From contig JAICSD010000231.1 in NCBI GenBank assembly GCA_025937075.1, forward strand, positions 1-7,279: a stretch of 7,279 nucleotides of DNA, in the 5' to 3' direction. The notes beneath the pieces are model-generated. The model was not told where the DNA came from and did no database searches. It worked only from the letters and a program-made list of their open reading frames with translations. A program made the position numbers and the translations under genes. Origin of the DNA: Vicinamibacteria bacterium (GTDB lineage: Bacteria; Acidobacteriota; Vicinamibacteria; Vicinamibacterales; 2-12-FULL-66-21). Position 1 is the first letter of the stretch. Each line of letters opens with the position of its first letter. This document shows, piece after piece, positions 1 to 6,972 of this stretch.

Positions 1-1079
1 AGTACACGCTGGGCCTTGTGGCGCTTGCGCGCAAGGATTTCAACGGCGCGGAGGATGCCTTCAATGAGACGCTGAAACTGAATCCGCGTGCCGCGGCGCC
101 GCAACTGCAGCTCGCGCGGCTGCGCCTCGCCCGCGGCGACACCGCGGGTGCCTTGAGCGCTGCGGAAGAAGCCGCCAACGCCCGGCCCGATGATGTGGAG
201 GCGGCGGTGTTGATGTCGAGGAGCCTGCGCGCGCAGGGCGAACTGGACCGCGCACGCCGCGAGCTGAAAACGAGACTGGAGAAGACTCCCGACAATCCGC
301 GGTTGCGTACGGAGCTCGGATGGGTGGAGCTGGCCGCCCGCAACGTGGACGATGCGAGGGCGGCGTTCGAGCGCGCGCTCGACCGCGCACCGGATTACGA
401 GGAGGCGCGCGCAGGCGCCATCTCAGGAGACGTCGCGGCGAAGGACATCGACAACGCGCGGGGTCGCGTGAACAAATGGCTCGCCAACAACCCGCAGGAT
501 GCGGCCGCCCAGATGCTGGCCGCACGGCTCGACCTGCTCCAGAAGAAGCCGCAGGACGCGGAGCGGCGGCTCCTGCAGATCGTGCAGACACAGCCGTCGC
601 GGCTCGATGCCTACGAACTGCTCGGCCAGATTTACCTGCAGCAAGGGCAGGTCGACGCGGCGCTCGAGAAATACCGCGTGATGTCGGAGCGTGCGCCCGA
701 CGCGGCCGGCCCGGCCACGATGGTCGCGATGATCCTGCAGAGTAAAGGCGATCGCTCAGGGTCGCGCGCGCAGTACGAAGCGGTGCTCGCGAAACATCCG
801 CGCGCGGGCGTCGCCGCGAATAACCTCGCCTGGATGCTCGCCGAAGACGGCAAGTACGATGACGCGCTGAAGCTTGCGACCGTCGCCGTCGAAGAGATGC
901 GCGACCGCCCGGAAGCGCAGGATACGCTCGGCTGGATTTATCTGCAGAAGAACCTGCCCGTCCACGCGATGCCGGCGTTTCAGCGTGCGCTGGAGCTGTC
1001 GCCCGCCAACCCGCTGTACAAGAAGCATCTCGAAGAGGCGCAGGCGCGGACGGCGAAGTCGGAGCGCGCATCTCGTTGA
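1..1079 (+). CDS. Tetratricopeptide-repeat (TPR) protein, 5' end cut by the window
   Basis: The reading frame is open from base 3, reading YTLGLVALARK, so the GTG at 18 is an internal valine codon and the true start lies left of the window. The visible 358 residues divide into ten consecutive 34-residue TPR units with no gaps, each showing the helix-turn-helix pattern (LG/A..L...GD...A...F..AL...P). A lysine- and arginine-rich tail follows and ends at TGA 1077-1079. The last two repeats carry the ANNLAWMLAEDGKYDDALKL and DTLGWIYLQKN signatures common in large bacterial TPR proteins, including those linked to exopolysaccharide export (PrsT-like). TPR arrays are protein-protein interaction scaffolds; no enzymatic motif is visible. 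The missing N-terminus hides any signal peptide or extra domain, so the partner and cellular location cannot be stated. The TPR assignment is secure; any link to exopolysaccharide export is only a possibility. Confidence 0.93.
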   Translation, partial: YTLGLVALARKDFNGAEDAFNETLKLNPRAAAPQLQLARLRLARGDTAGALSAAEEAANARPDDVEAAVLMSRSLRAQGELDRARRELKTRLEKTPDNPRLRTELGWVELAARNVDDARAAFERALDRAPDYEEARAGAISGDVAAKDIDNARGRVNKWLANNPQDAAAQMLAARLDLLQKKPQDAERRLLQIVQTQPSRLDAYELLGQIYLQQGQVDAALEKYRVMSERAPDAAGPATMVAMILQSKGDRSGSRAQYEAVLAKHPRAGVAANNLAWMLAEDGKYDDALKLATVAVEEMRDRPEAQDTLGWIYLQKNLPVHAMPAFQRALELSPANPLYKKHLEEAQARTAKSERASR

Positions 1080-1086
1080 TCGATCC

Positions 1087-1104
1087 GCGCAACTGACGTT
1101 GCGC
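1087..1104 (+). terminator. Hairpin just after the TPR gene stop
   Basis: Perfect 7-bp stem GCGCAAC (1087-1093) and GTTGCGC (1098-1104) with loop TGAC, starting 8 bases after the TGA. No T-run follows, so it is not a canonical intrinsic terminator. It could protect the mRNA 3' end or assist Rho-dependent ending. Confidence 0.4.
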
Positions 1105-1133
1105 CCTGCGACCGTCGCTACTCTCCCCATCGT

Positions 1134-1155
1134 CCACGGCTGGCGTCAGCCGTGG
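1134..1155. repeat. Perfect 9-bp hairpin, REP-like element or terminator
   Basis: CCACGGCTG (1134-1142) pairs perfectly with CAGCCGTGG (1147-1155) across the loop GCGT, and the right arm is followed by TTTCC. Either a weak intrinsic terminator of the TPR gene or one copy of a dispersed REP-type palindrome would look like this. The window holds one copy only, so repetition in the genome cannot be judged. Confidence 0.5.
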
Positions 1156-1477
1156 TTTCCAGTCTTCCCCTACGCGCGCGTGTGCTGGGCCCGCCTGACC
1201 GCCGGCGGCGCCGGCAACATCCGCGGCGACACGCACTTACCCGGTCGCGGATCCGACATCAGCCTCCGGTGCTCTCTTTGCTGAGGCGCCATCGACCGCG
1301 CATGTGCGCGGACGGGTATCGAGTCCTGGCGCGTGGATCACGCCAATAATCCTGTGATTCCGCACCGAGCGTCGATCACGACGGACGCTACACGCGCACG
1401 CACTACCCGACGGACGGCCGCTGCCGGGTAGACGTGACCCGCGCCAGGACGTGTGGCCCTGCCAGAAGAGTCGCGGT

Positions 1478-1483
1478 GGAGGT
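1478..1483 (+). promoter_or_regulatory. Shine-Dalgarno site deciding the ATG start at 1489
   Basis: GGAGGT lies 5 bases before ATG 1489. It favours this start over the in-frame GTG at 1453, which would put a charged 12-residue extension in front of a good signal peptide. Confidence 0.75.
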
Positions 1484-1488
1484 GTCGA

Positions 1489-2016
1489 ATGACGGCAGTG
1501 AAGTGCGGCCTCGTGCTCGTGTGTCTCGTCGTTGTGTCTCCGGCAAATGTCGTCGCGCAGAGTACCGATTCCTCTACGCCTGAAATCGTCCAGATCGACG
1601 GGAGCAAGAATCCGGAGCTGATTCCTCAATGGAGTGCGTGGGGCTATGCGTTTCGGATCTTTTCAGGCGGTCCACGGCAGTTACCGACTTCGGTGCTCGG
1701 GCACGTCACGCCCGGCGAACAGATGCTGATCATGAAGGAAGCCGATGCCGCGCAGCAGGTCGAAACGCAATGCCTCGCGAAGCACCGCAAGATCCTGGAG
1801 GCTCGCGGCTCCAAGAGTACGGCCGATCTCGACAAGGACGTCAGGGCGCTGAATCTCGAGTGCCGATGGGCGACCCTGCACACCCGCGATCGCATCCTGA
1901 CGGGAATCTCTGCGGAAGCGCAGACCGCGCTCATCGCCTTCGTCGAATCCACGAAGGCGGGCACCTCATTGGCTATTCCGAAGAAGGCCCTCCCGCGGTT
2001 TATGGAACCCGAATAA
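1489..2016 (+). CDS. Small secreted protein of unknown function
   Basis: From ATG 1489 the product has 175 residues. It opens with a Sec signal peptide: K5, a hydrophobic stretch from about residue 7 to 18, and a probable cut after VVA at residues 21-23. The mature part begins with a serine/threonine-rich segment, then a strong motif at residues 36-50 (QIDGSKNPELIPQWS) leading into an aromatic stretch (WGYAFRIF). The middle is helical and charged, with two cysteines (C95, C125) that could form a disulfide. The C-terminal part contains AFVESTKAGTSL (150-161). I recall proteins of this type as unnamed secreted proteins in Acidobacteriota, but no function is known to me. It lies 29 bases upstream of the calcium-binding gene, most likely in one operon, which suggests that the two secreted products act together; that last step is inference. 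There is no lipobox and no enzymatic motif. Confidence 0.85.
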   Translation: MTAVKCGLVLVCLVVVSPANVVAQSTDSSTPEIVQIDGSKNPELIPQWSAWGYAFRIFSGGPRQLPTSVLGHVTPGEQMLIMKEADAAQQVETQCLAKHRKILEARGSKSTADLDKDVRALNLECRWATLHTRDRILTGISAEAQTALIAFVESTKAGTSLAIPKKALPRFMEPE

Positions 2017-2035
2017 GAACCGTTCGATCAGTTTC

Positions 2036-2043
2036 GAGGTGAT
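2036..2043 (+). promoter_or_regulatory. Shine-Dalgarno site of the EF-hand gene
   Basis: GAGGTGAT ends 2 bases before ATG 2046, placing the GAGG core 6 bases from the start codon. It is a strong match and fixes the start. Confidence 0.75.
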
Positions 2044-2045
2044 CT

Positions 2046-3080
2046 ATGAAGAGTGTCGCAACCTTGTTGGGATTCGTGTGTGTCCTCGCGTGTCTGCCGG
2101 CGACCGCGCTTGCCGATGATTACGTCTACGCCTCCATCTTCTGCGGGACTGTCGTCAATCGGAATACGAGTCATCAGTACGGACCATTCAACTGGCTTGA
2201 ATACATCGTGGAAACCCAGGGCGTCGTCGACGCATGCGGACAGTGGGCGATGATAGCTTCGGCAGATGTTTCCGGCGTCCCGGGCTCCGCGATGCGTGCG
2301 GACGGGCTCCTGTACGCCACTGCCCGCAAACAATTGCCGGTGCCCTCCTATGGGACCTGGCAGACGAACGGCCATCACTTCGCCTCGACCTACGTTCCGT
2401 TTCTGATCCTGCACACCGGTGAAACGGTCAGCTTTGCCGACGTCGTTCCGACGCGCACACGGACGCGGGAGCAGATGTGCTACGACATGGGCGGCAGTTG
2501 GAACGGGTCCTCGTGCATCATGCAAAACTGCCCGATCCTGATCGATACCGACGGCGACGGGTACCAGTTGACCAACGTCGAGGATGGCGTCTTGTTCGAT
2601 CTGGACGGCGATGGCACGCCACAGCGGGTTGCCTGGACACGGGCAGGATCCGACGATGGGTTCCTGGCGATCGATCGAAATGGCAACGGCAAAATCGATG
2701 ATGGTACGGAGCTGTTCGGGAATCACACGCCGGTATCCGGGAGCGATTCGGAAGTGACTGCCGCAAACGGATTCGAGGCGCTGAAGTTCTTCGCGTCACT
2801 GGCCCGCGACATTTCCAATGTGCTGCAGGAGCGTATCGATGGCCGCGACGCGGCGTTCTCGAGACTGCTCCTGTGGCGCGACGCGAACCACAACGGGATT
2901 TCCGAGCCGGAAGAGTTGACGCGCGTGCTCGACAACGGTATCGTCGCCATCGGCACGGACTACAAGACGATCGGGAAGAGCGATCGTTTCGGGAACGAGT
3001 TCCGACAGATGGGACGCGCCACGTGGGCGGACGGAGCCGTGACGAAGGTGTACGACGTCTGGCTGCAGGCAGCGAATTGA
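2046..3080 (+). CDS. Secreted EF-hand-type calcium-binding protein
   Basis: The product has 344 residues. A signal peptide (K2, hydrophobic core about 5-19) is probably cut after ALA at 21-23; VLAC at 13-16 is a less likely lipobox. Residues 24-140 form a domain I do not recognise, with C33 and C64. Next comes a cysteine motif (C145, GG149-150, W152, C157, C162). The calcium-binding part follows: D167/D169/D171, D185/D187/D189, then D210/N212/N214/G215 with I217 and D218, and lastly D279/N281/N283/G284 with E290. The sequence around LAIDRNGNGKIDDGTELFGN and the later LLWRDANHNGISEPEEL belong to a widespread secreted family in Acidobacteriota and Cyanobacteria. The tail (GTDYKTIGKSDRFGNEF, 303-319) is also typical of that family. 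Between the third and fourth sites, where relatives usually carry a GGNGDG-type loop, residues 250-268 are non-acidic at the expected ligand positions. Function is unknown; calcium binding outside the cytoplasm is inferred. Confidence 0.88.
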   Translation: MKSVATLLGFVCVLACLPATALADDYVYASIFCGTVVNRNTSHQYGPFNWLEYIVETQGVVDACGQWAMIASADVSGVPGSAMRADGLLYATARKQLPVPSYGTWQTNGHHFASTYVPFLILHTGETVSFADVVPTRTRTREQMCYDMGGSWNGSSCIMQNCPILIDTDGDGYQLTNVEDGVLFDLDGDGTPQRVAWTRAGSDDGFLAIDRNGNGKIDDGTELFGNHTPVSGSDSEVTAANGFEALKFFASLARDISNVLQERIDGRDAAFSRLLLWRDANHNGISEPEELTRVLDNGIVAIGTDYKTIGKSDRFGNEFRQMGRATWADGAVTKVYDVWLQAAN

Positions 3081-3091
3081 CAATTGGTCAC

Positions 3092-3125
3092 GAGCCGCGC
3101 GGCTTGATGCGCGCGGCTCTCTTGT
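3092..3125 (+). terminator. Intrinsic terminator after the secreted-protein pair
   Basis: Perfect 10-bp stem GAGCCGCGCG (3092-3101) and CGCGCGGCTC (3110-3119), 8-base loop, followed by TCTTGT. It starts 12 bases after the TGA of the EF-hand gene. The tail is T-rich but interrupted, so termination may be partial. Confidence 0.65.
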
Positions 3126-3150
3126 GATCGGTGTCGAAGGGGACAGCACG

Positions 3151-3336
3151 ATGATCGACAATTCGCCATCCTGGTTGATGCTCGTGGCCCCCTTCGGCCT
3201 CGTTCTGTATCTCACGGTTCTTCTCGGCTTCCTCTGGCTTGCGGTCCGGGTCGTCCGACACGCCTGGTACTGGAGATCGGCGTCGCAGAAGGCGCTCGGT
3301 CGCACACCTCTCGACACGTCCGATCCGCACGCGTGA
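3151..3336 (+). CDS. Small single-pass membrane protein of unknown function
   Basis: The 61-residue product starts at ATG 3151, preceded by AAGGGGA (3137-3143) at 7 bases. An in-frame GTG at 3124 lies in the tail of the upstream terminator and is a poor start. The protein has a short polar N-terminus (MIDNSPS), one long hydrophobic segment at about residues 8-32, then a positively charged segment (R33, R36, H37, R42) and a polar C-terminus. By the positive-inside rule the C-terminus should face the cytoplasm. I recognise no family. A terminator separates it from the EF-hand gene, so it is either read through at low level or has its own promoter, which I cannot see. The clear ribosome site and membrane topology argue for a real gene, but homologs would be needed to be sure. 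Confidence 0.6.
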   Translation: MIDNSPSWLMLVAPFGLVLYLTVLLGFLWLAVRVVRHAWYWRSASQKALGRTPLDTSDPHA

Positions 3337-3354
3337 TCATGGCCAACGGCCGGA

Positions 3355-3358
<4 letters not shown>
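3333..3358. terminator. Hairpin shared by two convergent stop codons
   Basis: GTGATC (3333-3338) pairs with GATCAC (3353-3358), and GGCC (3341-3344) with GGCC (3348-3351), around the loop AAC with a 2/1 internal loop. The TGA of the small membrane-protein gene (3334-3336) and the TGA of the minus-strand ATPase gene (complement of 3355-3357) both lie in the outer stem. No T-run follows on either strand, so it is only a candidate bidirectional terminator or 3' end stabiliser. Confidence 0.45.
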
Positions 3359-4863
<1,505 letters not shown>

Positions 4864-4916
4864 CCGCCGCCGGGCAGTGCAAGAAGAGATGCCACGAGAC
4901 CGGAAGGGAAATCAGC

Positions 4917-4945
4917 AAGAAAACGGCGCCGGGGTGTCGGCGCCG
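4917..4945 (-). terminator. Intrinsic terminator of the MltD-like gene
   Basis: Read on the minus strand, an 8-bp stem of two CGGCGCCG arms (4945-4938 and 4931-4924) with a 6-base loop is followed by TTTTCTT (4923-4917). It begins 28 bases after the stop of the MltD-like gene and is the best-formed terminator in the window. It separates this gene from the ATPase gene. Confidence 0.8.
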
Positions 4946-4973
4946 CAGCAGGGTGCGCAGAATCTGCGACGGC

Positions 4974-6707
4974 TCAGCGGGTGGCGGTCGCGAAAATCTT
5001 CAGCCGCGCGCCGGGCGCAATGGTGTTGGTCTGGAGACGGTTCCAGGTCTTGATCTTCGCGACGGTCGTGTCGAAGAGCTGGGCGATGCCCGACAGCGTG
5101 TCACCGCGTTTGACGCGGTAGGTGATCTGTGTGGCCTGTTTGGGCGTGGCTTCCGCGGGCGCGTCCGCCGACGTTGCCAGCGAGCGGGACGCGACGGACG
5201 CCGGCGGCGTGCGGCTCGTGCGCGCGGCGAGCAGCGCCGCGGGTGCACGCGGGATGATCAGGTCCTGGCCGGCGCGTACGGCCGACTTCACCCGGAGATT
5301 GTTCGCCTCCGCCAGCTCCGTCCGCGAGACGTGGAACTTGCGCGAGATCGTCAGCAGCGTATCGCCGCGTTTCACCGTGTACCACTTGAGCGCGGTGAAT
5401 TCAGCGGGCGACGCCTCGGCAAGGCGCGCGGTGAGCCGGCCGGCCGTCCCCACGGGCACCTTCATCTCGTAGTCGGGATACCTGACGGGGGTCGTCCAGC
5501 GCCGCAGCTCCGGGTTGAGCGCCTGGATCTCGTCGACCGTTGTCCCCGCCCATTCCGCCACGCGGCGCAAATCAATCGCGCGGGGAATCGTGACCTTCTC
5601 GTACGCGACCGGTTCGGCCGTGGCCGCGTCGAACCCGTACTGGAGCGGGTTGCGCGCGATGATCATGGCCGCGAAGATCATCGGCACGTACTCGCGCGTT
5701 TCGCGCGGCAGATACTTGGGTCCCTTCGCCGCGATGTCCCAGAAGTCGTCCATGCCAGAACGTTTCATCGCGCGCTGCACGCGCCCGGGCCCGCCGTTGT
5801 AGGCCGCGAGCACCAGGTTCCAGTCGCCGTCGAACATGCGGCTGAGCGTCTTCAGGTACTCCGCCGCCGCCTGCGTGGCCTTCTCCGGATCAGAGCGTTC
5901 GTCGATGAACCAGTTCGTCTTCAGCCCGTGCTCCTGCGCAGTGGCTTTCATGAACTGCCAGGGGCCCTTCGCGCTCGCCTTGGAGAGCGCGTTGGTCTTG
6001 AACGAGCTTTCGATGATGGGGATGTACGCGAGATCGAGCGGCAGTCCTTCCGCGCGAAACACGCTCTGGATCATCGGAAGGTAGCGCGCGCCGCGCTGGA
6101 GGCTGTCCTGGATGTAGTCCCGAAGGCGCGTCTGGAAAATCTCGACGTACGAGAGCACTTTGGAGTGCTGCGGAATCGGGATGTCGTGCGATGTGCTTTC
6201 CAGGTCCGCGGCCACCGCGGCCTTCGTCGCGTTGTCGGGCGGCGGCGCCGGGAACGTCGTGGCGTTCTGCAGGAGCTCGTCTATGGCTGCCGGCTCGTAC
6301 TTCTTCTCGGCGAACCCGTCCCCCTGGGCGAGCGCGGTGACCTCGAAGGCGCTGATCCGATCGGTCAGGCGATCGAAGTGCTCGCGCAATCGGGCGTCCG
6401 TCCGGGCGCCGTACGGTGATGAGAGCAGCACCTCGAGGGCCTCGTCGAACTCGGCGCGTGCCTTCTCGAGGTGGCCTGCTTTGAATTCGCGTTCGCCGGC
6501 ATCGAAATGACGTTGGGAAGTGTCGATCAGCGAGGCAATCGGATCGACCGCTGCCGCCGGTGCTGCAGGCGCAGGTGCGGGGGTGGCTTGCCGGGCCGCC
6601 GGCTTTGGCGCGGACGCCTGGGCCTGGGGCTTCGGATTTCCGCCGCATGCGACGATCACCCCGCAGGCGACTGCGATAGCCGCCGACGACAACCACGTTC
6701 GCGTCAT
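4974..6707 (-). CDS. mltD: MltD-like membrane-bound lytic murein transglycosylase with two LysM domains
   Basis: From ATG at 6707 the product has 577 residues. GAGGGAG lies 8 bases before this start, and a lipoprotein signal follows (hydrophobic segment to IVAC, lipidated C21, then GGN), predicting an outer-membrane lipoprotein. The frame stays open upstream to 6962 but that part is not protein-like. Residues 28-54 are an Ala/Pro-rich linker. Residues 60-120 are helical and TPR-like (FDAGEREFKAGHLEKARAEF). The SLT family-1 catalytic domain spans about 195-355: YIPIIESSF with catalytic E233, GPWQFM (248-253) and AYNGGPGRV (302-310). A linker region with a degenerate LysM-like repeat (370-420) precedes two LysM domains, at about 441-486 and 528-571, each with the V.RGDTL core. 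The enzyme cleaves the MurNAc-GlcNAc bond of peptidoglycan, forming 1,6-anhydro-MurNAc; the LysM domains hold the glycan. The gene has its own promoter, a long leader and a terminator, so it is probably transcribed alone. Confidence 0.93.
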   Translation of the reverse strand: MTRTWLSSAAIAVACGVIVACGGNPKPQAQASAPKPAARQATPAPAPAAPAAAVDPIASLIDTSQRHFDAGEREFKAGHLEKARAEFDEALEVLLSSPYGARTDARLREHFDRLTDRISAFEVTALAQGDGFAEKKYEPAAIDELLQNATTFPAPPPDNATKAAVAADLESTSHDIPIPQHSKVLSYVEIFQTRLRDYIQDSLQRGARYLPMIQSVFRAEGLPLDLAYIPIIESSFKTNALSKASAKGPWQFMKATAQEHGLKTNWFIDERSDPEKATQAAAEYLKTLSRMFDGDWNLVLAAYNGGPGRVQRAMKRSGMDDFWDIAAKGPKYLPRETREYVPMIFAAMIIARNPLQYGFDAATAEPVAYEKVTIPRAIDLRRVAEWAGTTVDEIQALNPELRRWTTPVRYPDYEMKVPVGTAGRLTARLAEASPAEFTALKWYTVKRGDTLLTISRKFHVSRTELAEANNLRVKSAVRAGQDLIIPRAPAALLAARTSRTPPASVASRSLATSADAPAEATPKQATQITYRVKRGDTLSGIAQLFDTTVAKIKTWNRLQTNTIAPGARLKIFATATR

Positions 6708-6896
6708 GTCTGGCGCTCCCTCGCGGACGTCCGGGCGATGCATGACACGCGCGTCGTGCAAGCCCGGTGCCCTGTTGAGGTCGCCCTCAGCCAACCGACA
6801 GGGCTGCCGGCAGCAGCGCCTGATAGAAGACGGGGAGGGCTCCCGAAGGTTGAGCATGCACCCGGTATGGGTGCCGAACCTCTTCCGAATGCTGGG
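6708..6896 (-). ncRNA. Long structured 5' leader of the MltD-like gene (candidate regulatory RNA)
   Basis: Transcription from the promoter at 6903-6932 would give a leader of about 190 nt. Domain 1 (6826-6885) is closed by GAAGA/TCTTC (6881-6885 with 6826-6830). Inside it are one hairpin, GGTT plus GCACCC-ATACC-GGGTGC plus AACC (6880-6849), and a second small hairpin, GGGA/TCCC (6844-6833), giving a three-way-junction-like shape. Domain 2 (6764-6810) stacks CCGG/CCGG, CCCTGT/ACAGGG and TGAGG/CCTCA around a GCGA tetraloop, with an 8-nt bulge on the 5' side. GCTGCCGGCAGC at 6803-6814 is an alternative self-pairing that overlaps domain 2. The leader ends in the GAGGGAG ribosome site. I cannot match it to a riboswitch class I know; the fold was made by eye. 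Confidence 0.45.
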
Positions 6897-6902
6897 GGCG
6901 AC

Positions 6903-6932
6903 AGCATAGCATCCGGCAAACCGCTGGGTCAA
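6903..6932 (-). promoter_or_regulatory. Sigma-70-type promoter of the MltD-like gene
   Basis: On the minus strand TTGACC (6932-6927) and TATGCT (6908-6903) are separated by 18 bases, matching the -35 consensus at 5 of 6 and the -10 consensus at 4 of 6 positions. The start of transcription is expected near 6896. The promoter lies 41 bases beyond the stop of the upstream gene, where no terminator is visible. Confidence 0.6.
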
Positions 6933-6972
6933 TGACCAGTACGGCCGCTTCAACCGCAACAAACGGAAGAGG

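Larger units (their letters stand above)
1080..1488. other. Gene-free region of about 410 bases rich in inverted repeats
   Basis: No reading frame here has a convincing start, ribosome site or protein-like composition. The stretch holds two hairpins behind the TPR gene (1087-1104 and 1134-1155). Further elements are GCCGGC-GGC-GCCGGC at 1201-1215, the near-palindrome CCGCGCA-TG-TGCGCGG at 1296-1311, two copies of GATCACG at 1336-1342 and 1374-1380 with GTGAT (1354-1358) between them, two copies of CGACGGACG at 1379-1387 and 1408-1416, and the inverted repeat TACCCG/CGGGTA at 1404-1430. A -10-like AATAAT lies at 1345-1350 but I found no matching -35. The promoter of the secreted-protein pair should lie here but cannot be placed with confidence. 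Confidence 0.55.

Noticed and set aside
61..1236. Minus-strand open frame of 391 codons over the TPR gene
   Set aside because: Arg/Ala/Pro-rich shadow of ten well-formed TPR units; no ribosome site or domain.
1345..1350. AATAAT as -10 box of the secreted-protein operon
   Set aside because: No plausible -35 lies 16-19 bases upstream, and it is about 140 bases from the start codon.
1237..1629. Minus-strand open frame of 130 codons across the gene-free region
   Set aside because: It overlaps the signal peptide end of the secreted protein and has no protein-like features.
4877..4894. Sigma-54-like TGGCAT...TTGCAC upstream of the ComM-family gene (minus strand)
   Set aside because: The GG and GC elements are 11 bases apart, not the 10 that sigma-54 promoters require, and it sits only about 15 bases from the start codon.
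4953..6419. Plus-strand open frame of 488 codons antisense to the MltD-like gene
   Set aside because: Arg/Gly-rich, no recognisable motif, and fully covered by a gene with clear catalytic motifs on the other strand.
6764..6885. Known RNA classes for the leader (TPP, cobalamin or cyclic di-GMP riboswitch, SRP RNA, 6S RNA)
   Set aside because: The invariant core motifs of these classes that I could check are absent. On the plus strand a GGTTGAGCATGC stretch recalls 6S RNA, but there is no plus-strand promoter and the rest does not fit.
6708..6962. 85-residue N-terminal extension of the MltD-like protein
   Set aside because: It would bury a lipoprotein signal peptide inside the protein, it is not protein-like, and it overlaps the promoter and leader. 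ATG 6707 has its own ribosome site.
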